Shown here piece after piece: positions 1 to 8,023 of a DNA stretch of 64,000 nt (position 1 is its first letter; the number at the start of each line of letters is the position of its first letter). The stretch is taken from the NCBI RefSeq assembly GCF_041361345.1, contig NZ_JBGKAD010000001.1, positions 186,001 to 250,000 on the forward strand, given 5' to 3'. The position numbers and the translations under genes are program-made. The notes beneath the pieces were generated by a model. The model was not told where the DNA came from. It did not search any database and saw nothing but the letters and a program-made list of their open reading frames with translations. Origin of the DNA: Halobaculum sp. MBLA0147. GTDB lineage: Archaea > Halobacteriota > Halobacteria > Halobacteriales > Haloferacaceae.

Positions 1-1122
1 CCAGCCGAGCGTGCGGCGGGTGAGGCTACGGCGGCCGACGCCGACGCCGCCGACCGCGCCGCCAGCGACACCGCCACCGAGACGGAGACACCCACGCCGA
101 CGGCGACCGCGACTCCGCGGCCGAACCGACCGCTCGCGACCCGGACCAGCGCGGTCGTCTCGGAGGTGCGGTGGTTCGCACGCGAGTACCCCGACGCGAT
201 GGAGCGGTACCGCGAGGCACTCGACCGTGGCCAGGAGACTGCACTCGAGTTGGCCGACCAGGCGGAGGTGACACTCGCCGAGGCGGAGGCGTTCGACGAG
301 GACCTCTCGGCGGTCGCGGACGACGTGGCCGACGCCGTCGCGCCTCACTTCGGGATCCACAACGAGATCGACGACCGGCTCGCGGCGTACGGTGCCCGCG
401 TGAAGCGGTTTGCCCGACGTGGTGACGAGGACCGCGTCGAGGAGGAACTCCGACTCGCGGCAGAGTACGCCGACGGTGTCGGGTCGGACGTGTTCGTCGA
501 CGAGTCGCTGTCGCGTGACCCGATCAACAACCGACTCGTCCGCCGCCTCCGGAACGGCTCGTTCCAGCCGGCGCGACCGCTGTTGTACCAGATCGAGTAC
601 CTCACGAGCGGGTTCCGCGCGTACGCGTTCGTGACGCGACACCCACGGAGTCCGGCGCCGTACGACCTCGACCGGCCGCCTCTGACCGACGGGGAGCGAG
701 ACGCCGTGTTGCGTGCGTTCGACCCGCTGCGGGTGGATCGTGACCGTCGCGACGAGACGTTGATCGCGATCACACCCGGTCGCGCCACACGCGAGGAGCC
801 GTTCGGGACCACCGACCCGTCCGTCGGACGCGACCGGACGGTGTACGTCCAGCGGTACGAGTCGCGGGGGGCGGCCAGACGGGCGGCGGCCGTCGCGCTC
901 GGCCGGGTCGGTATCGACGAGTTCGCGGACGACCCGACCACCGTCGGCGACTCGCAGTGGGACCGAATATACTACCGCGTCGGCGGCGACACCTTCTACG
1001 CGTACCTCACCCGTGCCGGGCCACACCTCCTCGTCACCGGCGGTTCGGAGGTGGCCTGGGAGGAGCGAACCGGGTGGGGGGAGACCCACCGCCGGACGTG
1101 GCTCGCCGGGGACGGCGGGTGA
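1..1122 (+). CDS. Haloarchaeal hypothetical protein, 5' end outside window
   Basis: The frame is open from base 1 to a TGA at 1120-1122, so the gene begins before the window; 373 codons are visible. The first 45 or so visible residues are Ala/Thr/Pro-rich with a TETETPTPTATAT run, the usual linker after a haloarchaeal signal peptide or lipobox. A folded acidic region follows, with an early helical stretch and a later mixed part. I recognise no domain or catalytic motif. The linker suggests a secreted or membrane-anchored protein, but the signal peptide itself is not in view, so location is inference. The next gene is also a Thr-rich lipoprotein. Confidence 0.75.
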   Translation, partial: PAERAAGEATAADADAADRAASDTATETETPTPTATATPRPNRPLATRTSAVVSEVRWFAREYPDAMERYREALDRGQETALELADQAEVTLAEAEAFDEDLSAVADDVADAVAPHFGIHNEIDDRLAAYGARVKRFARRGDEDRVEEELRLAAEYADGVGSDVFVDESLSRDPINNRLVRRLRNGSFQPARPLLYQIEYLTSGFRAYAFVTRHPRSPAPYDLDRPPLTDGERDAVLRAFDPLRVDRDRRDETLIAITPGRATREEPFGTTDPSVGRDRTVYVQRYESRGAARRAAAVALGRVGIDEFADDPTTVGDSQWDRIYYRVGGDTFYAYLTRAGPHLLVTGGSEVAWEERTGWGETHRRTWLAGDGG

Positions 1123-1140
1123 CGACCCCACGAGGGACTA

Positions 1141-1149
1141 CTTTTATTC
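1141..1149 (+). promoter_or_regulatory. TATA-like box for the 1172 lipoprotein gene
   Basis: CTTTTATTC is centred about 27 bp before the GTG at 1172, the spacing expected for a leaderless haloarchaeal transcript. It supports the GTG start over earlier in-frame codons. Confidence 0.6.
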
Positions 1150-1171
1150 TGATCGCCGAGTTACACCTCCT

Positions 1172-1825
1172 GTGGCACGGACTCGGCGGGGGTTGTTGGC
1201 GTTACTCGCGGCCAGCACCGGCTGTCTCGGCTTCGGTGGTGGCAACGAGGTGACACCGGCACCCGTCACGGAGACGCAACCGGCGGACACGCCGACGCGG
1301 ACGCAGACGACGACCGACTCGGCGACGGCGACACGGACGCGGACGCAGACCCGGACGGGGTCGCCGACGCGGACGCAGACGGCGACCGACTCGCCGACGG
1401 CGACACGGACCGAGACGGGGACACCGACCGCGACACCGACACCGACGCCGCGGGCCGCACAGGTACCGCCGGCCGGAACGCTGTCCGTCGAGACGCTGTC
1501 GACGCGTGCCGAGCGGCGTGACGGCGGTGGCGTCGCGCTGGTCGACCTCGCAGTGTCGAACACCAGCGGCGGGTCGTCGGGGTCGGACGGTGGCTCGGTG
1601 ACGTTCACGGAGATCACGCTCCGTGTCGACGTGTTCTACGAGCCGATCGGACTCGACCGCGACCGGGTCGGTGTCGGCTACGTCACCTCGGAGTTCGACC
1701 GGCTCTCGCCGGGGTCGCGAGAACTGCTCACGGCGGAGGTGGAGTTGGACGACGACCTCGACGGGACGGAGTCGGACGGCCTGTTCGACGCCCAACACCA
1801 GGTTCGGAGTGTCGTCTACGAGTGA
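1172..1825 (+). CDS. Putative lipoprotein with Thr-rich linker
   Basis: 217 codons from GTG. The N-terminus MARTRRGLLALLAASTGC has Arg-Arg, a short hydrophobic stretch and a lipobox-like S-T-G-C, so a lipid-anchored, probably Tat-exported protein is likely. A repetitive Thr/Arg/Glu linker of about 70 residues (TRTQT, DSPTATRT) follows, then a domain of about 115 residues that resembles haloarchaeal extracellular beta-sandwich proteins. No enzymatic motif is seen. The start is chosen from the TATA box at 1141-1149 and the signal sequence. The stop codon lies inside a 40-bp tandem duplication. Confidence 0.75.
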   Translation: MARTRRGLLALLAASTGCLGFGGGNEVTPAPVTETQPADTPTRTQTTTDSATATRTRTQTRTGSPTRTQTATDSPTATRTETGTPTATPTPTPRAAQVPPAGTLSVETLSTRAERRDGGGVALVDLAVSNTSGGSSGSDGGSVTFTEITLRVDVFYEPIGLDRDRVGVGYVTSEFDRLSPGSRELLTAEVELDDDLDGTESDGLFDAQHQVRSVVYE

Positions 1826-1900
1826 GTGTTCGGAGTGGTGAGTGCTCCGTGTCGCCGACGAGTGAGTGTTGGGAGTGGTGAGTGCTCCGTGTCGCCGACG
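1821..1900. repeat. 40-bp tandem duplication carrying the stop codon
   Basis: Two adjacent 40-bp copies (1821-1860 and 1861-1900) differ at one base. Each begins AGTGAGTGTT, and the first TGA (1823-1825) is the stop of the lipoprotein gene. A partial third copy (AGTG) follows. Confidence 0.9.
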
Positions 1901-1966
1901 AGTGGGTTCTCGACACGGCGTCTGGCTCGACGGTCACCGAGAGTGTCTAGACCGCCCCGACCGCCA

Positions 1967-1974
1967 GTTTGATT
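1967..1974 (+). promoter_or_regulatory. TATA-like box for shikimate kinase
   Basis: GTTTGATT lies about 28 bp before GTG 1999 and supports that start over the TTG at 1969. Confidence 0.5.
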
Positions 1975-1998
1975 CGCTCGGGGACCGCCGGTGGTGAC

Positions 1999-2901
1999 GT
2001 GTACGGAACGGCGGTAGCCAGCGGTGCGGGGACGGTCGTCAACGCGCTCGCGACGGGTCGTGGCGCCGCGTTCGCACTCGACGTGTCGACACGGGCGCGT
2101 GTCGCACTCGATCCGACGACGACGGGCGTCGACGGGGAGATCGCCGACGCGCCGACGGAAGACACCACGCTGATCGAGCGCTGTGTCGAGCGTGTCGTCG
2201 ACGGGTACGGCGACGGCGAGGGTGGTCGTGTGCGGACCGACGGCGAGGTGCCGCTGGCGGCCGGTCTCAAGTCCTCCTCGGCGGCCGCGAACGCGACCGT
2301 CTTGGCGACGTTGGCCGCACTCGACGTGGCCGTCGGTCCCGACGGCAGCGTCTCGTACGCGGACGCCTGCCGGATCGGCGTCGCGGCCGCACGGGACGCC
2401 GGCGTGACGGTGACGGGCGCGTTCGACGACGCCGCGGCGAGTATGCTCGGCGGACTGGTCGTCACCGACAACACGGCCGACGAGTTGTTGACGACGGCCC
2501 CGTTCGACTACGACGCTGTGGTGTGGACGCCGCCAGCTCGTGCCTACAGTGCGGACGCGGACGTGGCGGCCTGCGAGGCGGTCGCCCCGATGGCGGAGTT
2601 GGCGATCCGACTCGCACGCGAAGGGTCGCCGACGGAGGCGATGACGGTCAACGGGCTGGCCTTCTCGGCGGCGCTAGAGTACCCGACCGACCCCGCGGTG
2701 GCGGCGATGCCCCACGCGGCCGGCGTCTCGCTGTCCGGGACCGGCCCCAGCGTCGTCGCCGTCGGCGAGGGGGACGCGCTGGACCCCGTGGCCGCCGACT
2801 GGCGCGAGCGACCGGGCGAGGTGGTGCGGACGACGACGACCGCCGAGGGCGCACGGATCCGCGACCGCGGCGACGGCGACCCGCCGAACGGGTGGTGGTG
2901 A
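1999..2901 (+). CDS. aroK: Archaeal (GHMP-type) shikimate kinase
   Basis: ATP-dependent phosphorylation of shikimate to shikimate 3-phosphate in the chorismate pathway, cytosolic. The protein has 300 residues and the GHMP-kinase pattern: an N-terminal Ala/Gly-rich strand (ASGAGTVVNALATG), the ATP-binding loop PLAAGLKSSSAAANA and a C-terminal SLSGTGPSVVAVG glycine motif. Archaea use this GHMP type instead of bacterial AroK/AroL. GTG 1999 was chosen because the protein then begins at the conserved first strand and a TATA-like box lies 28 bp upstream. Chorismate mutase follows 112 bp downstream on the same strand, a pairing that makes metabolic sense. Confidence 0.93.
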   Translation: MYGTAVASGAGTVVNALATGRGAAFALDVSTRARVALDPTTTGVDGEIADAPTEDTTLIERCVERVVDGYGDGEGGRVRTDGEVPLAAGLKSSSAAANATVLATLAALDVAVGPDGSVSYADACRIGVAAARDAGVTVTGAFDDAAASMLGGLVVTDNTADELLTTAPFDYDAVVWTPPARAYSADADVAACEAVAPMAELAIRLAREGSPTEAMTVNGLAFSAALEYPTDPAVAAMPHAAGVSLSGTGPSVVAVGEGDALDPVAADWRERPGEVVRTTTTAEGARIRDRGDGDPPNGWW

Positions 2902-3013
2902 GCGTGCGGGCGGCGGTCCCGTGGCGCGGACGCGAGTCGCCCACCCGACGACAGACGGTGCCTCGACGACGGCAGACACGGCGAGACGAGGACGGATCGA
3001 CGGGAGATACACG

Positions 3014-3370
3014 ATGACCGATCAGACAGACGACACAGACGAGACGACGGCAGACTGGGGGAGCGAACCCGGGGCGGGGACCGACGACCCCGATCCCGAG
3101 GAGATGACGCTAGCGGAACTCCGCGAGGAGATCCGCTCGATCGACCGCGAACTCGTGGAGTTGATCGCACGGCGGACGTACGTCGCCGACACCATCGCGG
3201 ACGTGAAGGCCGCCAAGGACCTGCCGACGACCGACGAGAGCCAAGAGCAGGCCGTGATGGACCGCGCGGGAGAGAACGCCGAGCAGTTCGAGGTGGACTC
3301 GAACCTCGTGAAGGCGATCTTCAGACTGCTGATCGAACTGAACAAGGTCGAACAACGCGAGCGGCGGTGA
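3014..3370 (+). CDS. Chorismate mutase (AroQ type)
   Basis: Converts chorismate to prephenate for Phe/Tyr synthesis. 118 residues: an acidic leader of about 30 residues, then the all-helical AroQ fold. The helix-1 pattern LAELREEIRSIDRELVELIARR is followed by a Lys-containing segment (VADTIADVKAAKDLPTTDESQE) and the closing helix ending LLIELNKVEQRERR. Conserved Arg and Lys positions of the AroQ active site are present in these helices. ATG 3014 is the natural start. It is downstream of aroK and probably co-expressed. Confidence 0.9.
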   Translation: MTDQTDDTDETTADWGSEPGAGTDDPDPEEMTLAELREEIRSIDRELVELIARRTYVADTIADVKAAKDLPTTDESQEQAVMDRAGENAEQFEVDSNLVKAIFRLLIELNKVEQRERR

Positions 3371-3422
3371 CCGGCCGAATCGGCGCGGTACGTCGACGCT
3401 GGCGAAAAGATGGGCCCGGACT

Positions 3423-4103
3423 TCAGTACGTCCAGAGCCGCGAGACGCGGTCGGCGACCGCCTCGTGGTCCGTCCGGAGTCGCTCCGGGTCGCGTTCGCC
3501 GTCGACGTTCACGACGTGGAGTTCGCCGCGGCGGCCGTCGTACACGTCTTGGAAGTCGTAGACGAGTCCCAGGATCGTCACCTCGTCGGGTACCTCGCCA
3601 CTCTCGAGACAGTAGTCGACCTGTCTGTCGACGTTGTACTCCACGAGGTGGTTAACCGCGGTGGCGCGGTCGAAGCCGTCCGGCAGCCGGTCGACACCCT
3701 CACCGATCGCCTCGGTCAACAGCTCCACGCAGTGACGGATCCCCGGCGGTCCCGAGGGCTCGTCGGTCACCGCGTCGTAGGTGGCGGTCACCGCTCCACA
3801 GCCGGTGTGGCCCACGACGGCGACGGTCTCGGTTCCGGTGTGGAGGAGCGGGTACAACACGTCCCCCGAGACGACCGTCTCCGACGCCGTGCGCTGGACG
3901 ACGCGGTTGCCGACGTTGCCGACGGTGAAGATCGCTCCCGGACGCTCGTTTCCCCACCCGTGATCCTGGAGCACGCGGGAGTCCGAACAGGCGACCGTCA
4001 CCATGTCCGGTCGCTGACTCTCCTGTACGTCGTCGAACCGCGACTCGAACTGGTCGGCGTGCCGGTCGTTGCCCCGGAGGTGGGCCAGGATGCGCTCGTC
4101 CAC
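3423..4103 (-). CDS. Beta-class carbonic anhydrase
   Basis: Zinc enzyme for reversible CO2 hydration. 226 residues. The beta-class motifs are clear: CSDSR (Cys39, Asp41, Arg43) and HTGCG (His99, Cys102), giving the Cys-His-Cys zinc site and the Asp-Arg dyad. The start is GTG 4103 (MDERILAHLRGND), which gives a normal family length; the frame runs on upstream only as Arg-rich non-coding reading. It is convergent with chorismate mutase, with 52 bp between the stops. Confidence 0.92.
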   Translation of the reverse strand: MDERILAHLRGNDRHADQFESRFDDVQESQRPDMVTVACSDSRVLQDHGWGNERPGAIFTVGNVGNRVVQRTASETVVSGDVLYPLLHTGTETVAVVGHTGCGAVTATYDAVTDEPSGPPGIRHCVELLTEAIGEGVDRLPDGFDRATAVNHLVEYNVDRQVDYCLESGEVPDEVTILGLVYDFQDVYDGRRGELHVVNVDGERDPERLRTDHEAVADRVSRLWTY

Positions 4104-4238
4104 GTGTGGAGGTGGTCGCGGTGGGGGTATCAAGACTGGGGCCAATCTCGTCGCGACTCCCTGTCGAACCCCCTCGCCTCCCACCGGTAGTCGACCGCCG
4201 AAACCGCCGTCCGGACCCGAGGATTCACACCGCCGCCC

Positions 4239-5036
4239 GTGTACCGACGAGACGTGTCTCGTGACGACCCGCGGTGGAACCCGCTGCCGGCGCGCGTCGC
4301 GTCGTTCTACCTGTCGACGCCGTGGACCCTGTCGCTGTTGCTCGTCGGGAACGGGCTCGCCTTCCTCGTCGGGGTCCGCTACTACCTCGACACGATGGGT
4401 GCCGTCCCGACGTTCCTGTGGCCGCTGTACGGGGACTCGCCGACCGCACTCGCACTCGGGACGCTCGTGTTGGCGACCGCGCTCCCGGCGCTTTCTGGGG
4501 ACTTCTGGGGTACGGATGTGGAGTCGGAGGAGGAGACACACGCGGGGACCGACGAGGAGACGAACGACCCGTCGAGCGGGTCGCGTGCGACGGCGCGACA
4601 CGTCCCCGGCCCACTGGCGGTGGTGACGACGCTGGCCGTGGTGTGGCTCGTCGAGACGGGCCTGTGGACTGCGGTGGCGCTGAACGTCCCGTTCGTCCGG
4701 CCGGATCTCCCCTTCGACCTGTACGTCGGGTTCGACGACGACTCGCTGTGGGCCTACTGGGGGATCCTCGCGACCCACGTCGCCTTCCTCGTGGAGGCGG
4801 CGCTGATCGCTCGCCTCGGCCGGACATCGCGACGACTCCTCGCGGGGGCGTTCCTGGCGGTGCTGTGCAACGACCTCTTCGACTACGGCTTCCTCGTCGG
4901 GCTCCCGACCGCCGGCCACCCGCCGGTTCGGTACGAGCCCACGTGGGTCCTCGCCGCCGGGAGCGTCGCCACGTCCGTCGTCGCCGTCGTCGTCGCCGGG
5001 TGGTTACTGCCGCGAGGGACGGTCGCTCGTGACTGA
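4239..5036 (+). CDS. DUF1405 family integral membrane protein
   Basis: 265 residues with several hydrophobic segments. The first (residues about 28-45, LSLLLVGNGLAFLVGVRYYL) is followed by a WPLYGDSPTALAL segment typical of the DUF1405/YpjA family. An acidic Thr/Glu-rich loop occupies residues about 88-118, and three or four more membrane spans follow. The family has no established function. GTG 4239 gives a plausible N-terminus. No operon partner is evident; the next gene is on the opposite strand, convergent, 8 bp away. Confidence 0.8.
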   Translation: MYRRDVSRDDPRWNPLPARVASFYLSTPWTLSLLLVGNGLAFLVGVRYYLDTMGAVPTFLWPLYGDSPTALALGTLVLATALPALSGDFWGTDVESEEETHAGTDEETNDPSSGSRATARHVPGPLAVVTTLAVVWLVETGLWTAVALNVPFVRPDLPFDLYVGFDDDSLWAYWGILATHVAFLVEAALIARLGRTSRRLLAGAFLAVLCNDLFDYGFLVGLPTAGHPPVRYEPTWVLAAGSVATSVVAVVVAGWLLPRGTVARD

Positions 5037-5044
5037 GCCCAGTC

Positions 5045-5545
5045 TCAGTCGTCGAACGAGACACCCAGTTCCACCTCGTACTCGTGCATCGCGTCGCCGT
5101 CGTCCGTCAACACGAACGTCGCACGGAACCGCCGGTCGTCGAGGAGGTGCGGGAGCCACACCCGGTCGTCGACCCACATCTCCTCGTACGGCGGGTCCGC
5201 GACCGGGTGCCACTCCGGGACTGCCTCGGGCGTCGACTGCGGGTCGCCGTCGATCCCGTCGGCGCGGAACGCGTGGGCGAACATCGAGTCGTCGTCCGGG
5301 TCGCGGTCGCGGAAGTGGAAGGCGAACTCGCCGACCTTCCGGACGTCGAGCGGGTCGACGCGGACCTCCTCGCGCACCTCGCGGACCACACACTCGCGTG
5401 GCGTCTCGCCCGCTTCGACCGCACCGCCGGGGCCGACGAGGTTGCCGGCGCCGACGCCGCGCTGCTTCCGGATGAGGAGCAGTTCGCCGTCGACGACCGG
5501 GTGGCAGATCGTGTACTCGTCCAACTCGGCGTGTGCGTCGGTCAC
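5045..5545 (-). CDS. Nudix hydrolase
   Basis: 166 residues. The Nudix box is complete: GPGGAVEAGETPRECVVREV followed by REEVRVD, matching GX5EX7REUXEEXGU apart from the final Gly position. The family hydrolyses nucleoside diphosphates linked to another moiety. The preceding LIRKQRGVGAGNLVGPGG resembles 8-oxo-dGTP diphosphatases (MutT/MTH1-like), but the substrate cannot be read from the sequence. It ends 8 bp from the DUF1405 gene, so the two transcripts converge. Confidence 0.88.
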   Translation of the reverse strand: MTDAHAELDEYTICHPVVDGELLLIRKQRGVGAGNLVGPGGAVEAGETPRECVVREVREEVRVDPLDVRKVGEFAFHFRDRDPDDDSMFAHAFRADGIDGDPQSTPEAVPEWHPVADPPYEEMWVDDRVWLPHLLDDRRFRATFVLTDDGDAMHEYEVELGVSFDD

Positions 5546-5685
5546 ACCGGCGACCGGGTCGGCGGCGAGTAAGTCGTTGCGGTCGCGTGCGGTGTGTCGT
5601 CGGTGGAGTCGCCGGTTCGCGTACGGGCGGCCGCTTCGGGGGAGTCACCGCGGTCGCGTGACGTGCGTCAGACACCGGCGTGAGG

Positions 5686-5693
5686 ACTTATCC
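5686..5693 (+). promoter_or_regulatory. TATA-like box for the HerA-like gene
   Basis: ACTTATCC is centred about 27 bp before ATG 5717, a standard leaderless spacing. Confidence 0.6.
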
Positions 5694-5716
5694 GGGCGGC
5701 GTGGGTGACTCCGGGT

Positions 5717-7651
5717 ATGAGCGAGGAGACGGAGACGATCACCGTCGCCGACATCAGCGACGGGCCGGGCGGGGCGTCGAACCTACAGCCGGGGACGCCG
5801 ATCTCGCTGCCGGTGGTCGAGATCCTCACCGGTCGCGGGTTCGTCACCGGCAAGTCCGGGTCGGGCAAGAGCAACACCGCGTCGGTGATCATCGAGAACC
5901 TGCTGGACAACAACTTCCCCGTGCTGATCGTCGACAGCGACGGCGAGTACTACGGGCTGAAAGAGGAGTACGAGATCCTCCACGCGGGCGCCGACGAGGA
6001 GTGTGACATCCAGGTCTCGGACGAACACGCCGAGAAGCTCGCCCACCTCGCCTTGGACCAGAACGTCCCGATCATCCTCGACGTGTCCGGCTTCTTGGAC
6101 GAGGATGTCGCCAACACCCTCGTCCGGGAGACGGCACGCCACCTCTTCGCCAAGGAGAAGAAGCTGAAGAAGCCGTTCCTGATGCTCGTCGAGGAGTGTC
6201 ACGAGTACATCCCCGAAGGCGCGGGGCTCGACGACACCGGCCGGACGCTGATCAAGATCGGGAAACGCGGCCGGAAACACGGCCTCGGGATCGTCGGGAT
6301 CTCCCAGCGGCCGGCGGACGTGAAGAAGGACTTCATCACCCAGTGTGACTGGCTCTGTTGGCACCGCCTCACCTGGGACAACGACACGAAGGTCGTCAAG
6401 CGGATCTTGGGCAGCGAGTACGGCGAGGCCATCGAGGAGGTCGACGACGGCGAGGCGTTCCTGATGACCGACTGGTCGGAGTCGATCCGCCGGGTCAAGT
6501 TCCACCGCAAACAGACGTTCGACGCGGGCGCGACGCCCGGCCTCGACGACTTCGAACGACCGGACCTGAAGAGTGTCTCGGGGGATCTGGTGTCGGAGCT
6601 GCAGGAGATCACCGACGAACAACAGCGTCGCGAGTCGGAGTTGGCGGACCTCAGACAGGAACTCGACGAGAAGCGCCAGCGGATCTCGGAACTCGAACGG
6701 GAACTGGAGGAGGCCCGCGACATGTCCGCGATGGCCGACGACTTCGCGCAGGCGCTGTTACGGAAGGCGGACGCCTCCTACCGCGGCGGCTCGGGGTCGA
6801 ACCCCGCGAAGGCTCAACTGGACCAGTTCACCGGGGCGGACGACGGTGGACAGACGGACGACGCCGAGCGAGTAGACGACACCGAGCAGGCTGACGACGC
6901 CGACCACGAAGCCACCAGCGGGCAGGCGGACGACGGCGGCGACGAGGGCGAGTCGCCCGCTGTCGTCGAGGGGAGTGACGAGTCCGTGACCGTCGACGGA
7001 GACAGTCGTGGCGAGGCCGTCGTCGACGCGACTGTGGACGACGTGGACGCAGCCGAGGCCGCGGCGAGTGACGGCGGATCACGGCGACCGTCGGCGGACA
7101 CGTCGATCCCGACGGCCGGACTCGGGTCGGAACCGACGACCAGCGCGACCGCCTCGTCGACGACCACGAGCGGAACGGCACGATCCGCACGCGAGGCGAC
7201 GGGTTCGATCCCGGAGGTGGGCGATGTGGACCTGCGAGCGGCAGCGAGTCGCTCCGGGTTCCGCGAGCACGCCGGGATCGCCGCCTTCGCCGCCGGGACG
7301 GAACTCCGGAGTCGCGAGGTCGTCGTCCAGGGGTTCGTCGACGCCATCGAGTCGTTCGACGAGGTGACCCGTGCGATGTTGGCCCACTACCGCGACAGTG
7401 GGAACGCGACGCCGGTCGCGGCACACGTCGCCGCCGGTGGCTCGGGACGGCGCGAGTTCGCCTACGCCCGCAACGGCACCCTCCGTCGAGCGGGCGTGAT
7501 CGAGCACGCCGGTCGCGGACGCTACCGCTACCGGCTCCCGGCGATCGTCCGCCGTGTCTACGGCGACGGTGCCGACGAACAGGAGATCGCCGAGACGGTC
7601 TCGATCATCGAAGGAAAGACGGGGCTCGCCGGCGAAGCGACGCCCGAGTGA
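5717..7651 (+). CDS. HerA-like (DUF87) ATPase with coiled coil and C-terminal domain
   Basis: 644 residues. The FtsK/HerA-superfamily ATPase is N-terminal: Walker A GKSGSGKS at 45-52, an IVDSDGEYY strand near 71-79, Walker B FLMLVEE at 154-160, and a C-terminal GKRGRKHGLGIVGISQRPADV segment typical of HerA-type proteins. A coiled coil (about 290-345) and a low-complexity acidic linker (about 375-490) precede a C-terminal region (about 505-640) that may be winged-helix. The family translocates DNA; here the partner is unknown. No NurA nuclease is nearby, so this is probably not the canonical HerA-NurA resection pair. A 4-bp GTGA overlap with the next gene argues for co-translation. Confidence 0.85.
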   Translation: MSEETETITVADISDGPGGASNLQPGTPISLPVVEILTGRGFVTGKSGSGKSNTASVIIENLLDNNFPVLIVDSDGEYYGLKEEYEILHAGADEECDIQVSDEHAEKLAHLALDQNVPIILDVSGFLDEDVANTLVRETARHLFAKEKKLKKPFLMLVEECHEYIPEGAGLDDTGRTLIKIGKRGRKHGLGIVGISQRPADVKKDFITQCDWLCWHRLTWDNDTKVVKRILGSEYGEAIEEVDDGEAFLMTDWSESIRRVKFHRKQTFDAGATPGLDDFERPDLKSVSGDLVSELQEITDEQQRRESELADLRQELDEKRQRISELERELEEARDMSAMADDFAQALLRKADASYRGGSGSNPAKAQLDQFTGADDGGQTDDAERVDDTEQADDADHEATSGQADDGGDEGESPAVVEGSDESVTVDGDSRGEAVVDATVDDVDAAEAAASDGGSRRPSADTSIPTAGLGSEPTTSATASSTTTSGTARSAREATGSIPEVGDVDLRAAASRSGFREHAGIAAFAAGTELRSREVVVQGFVDAIESFDEVTRAMLAHYRDSGNATPVAAHVAAGGSGRREFAYARNGTLRRAGVIEHAGRGRYRYRLPAIVRRVYGDGADEQEIAETVSIIEGKTGLAGEATPE

Positions 7652-7959
7652 CGCTGAAACTACCGCGCGCCGAGACCGCCGCCGACTCGCCGGCCGACGC
7701 GGCGTGGACGCTCCCCCAGCACGCCCGGCTCATCGTCTACGAGACGGACGACGGTAACGAACTGTTGACGATCTACGACTGTGGCGCGGCCCAGAAGCCG
7801 CCCTCGGGCCAGACCGTCGGCGTCCTCGGACGAGTGCGTGCCGACCACGAACTGGAACGGACGCCGACCGGCTACGTGGTGAAGATGCGAGAGCCGGCGC
7901 GACTGGTGCGGCAGGAGACCGATCCGGACCACTTCGTCGTGGAACGGCGCGAGGGGTGA
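7648..7959 (+). CDS. Small conserved-type hypothetical protein, partner of HerA-like ATPase
   Basis: 103 residues from GTG 7648, overlapping the HerA-like stop by 4 bp (GTGA), so it is almost certainly in one operon with it. The sequence is a compact beta-rich domain: ARLIVYETDDGNELLTIYDC, then GQTVGVLGRVRADHELERT and GYVVKMREPARLV. I recognise no family or active site. An accessory role for the ATPase is inferred only from gene order. Confidence 0.75.
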   Translation: MTLKLPRAETAADSPADAAWTLPQHARLIVYETDDGNELLTIYDCGAAQKPPSGQTVGVLGRVRADHELERTPTGYVVKMREPARLVRQETDPDHFVVERREG

Positions 7960-7990
7960 GTCGACGCGCTCACCACGTGCAGTGGGGTAG

Positions 7991-7999
7991 CCTTTTCAC
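7991..7999 (+). promoter_or_regulatory. TATA-like box for the AAA/TOPRIM pair
   Basis: CCTTTTCAC is centred about 29 bp before ATG 8024. It indicates that the pair has its own promoter, separate from the HerA-like operon. Confidence 0.55.
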
Positions 8000-8023
8000 C
8001 GGAGCCGCGGCAACGTGGGGTAG

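Noticed and set aside
3423-4919. A 498-residue protein covering the whole minus-strand frame
   Set aside because: Only the downstream 226 residues are carbonic anhydrase; the upstream part is an Arg/Gln-rich reading of the DUF1405 gene's opposite strand.
5717-7651. Canonical HerA-NurA end-resection operon
   Set aside because: No NurA, Mre11 or Rad50 gene is adjacent; the C-terminal half differs from canonical HerA.
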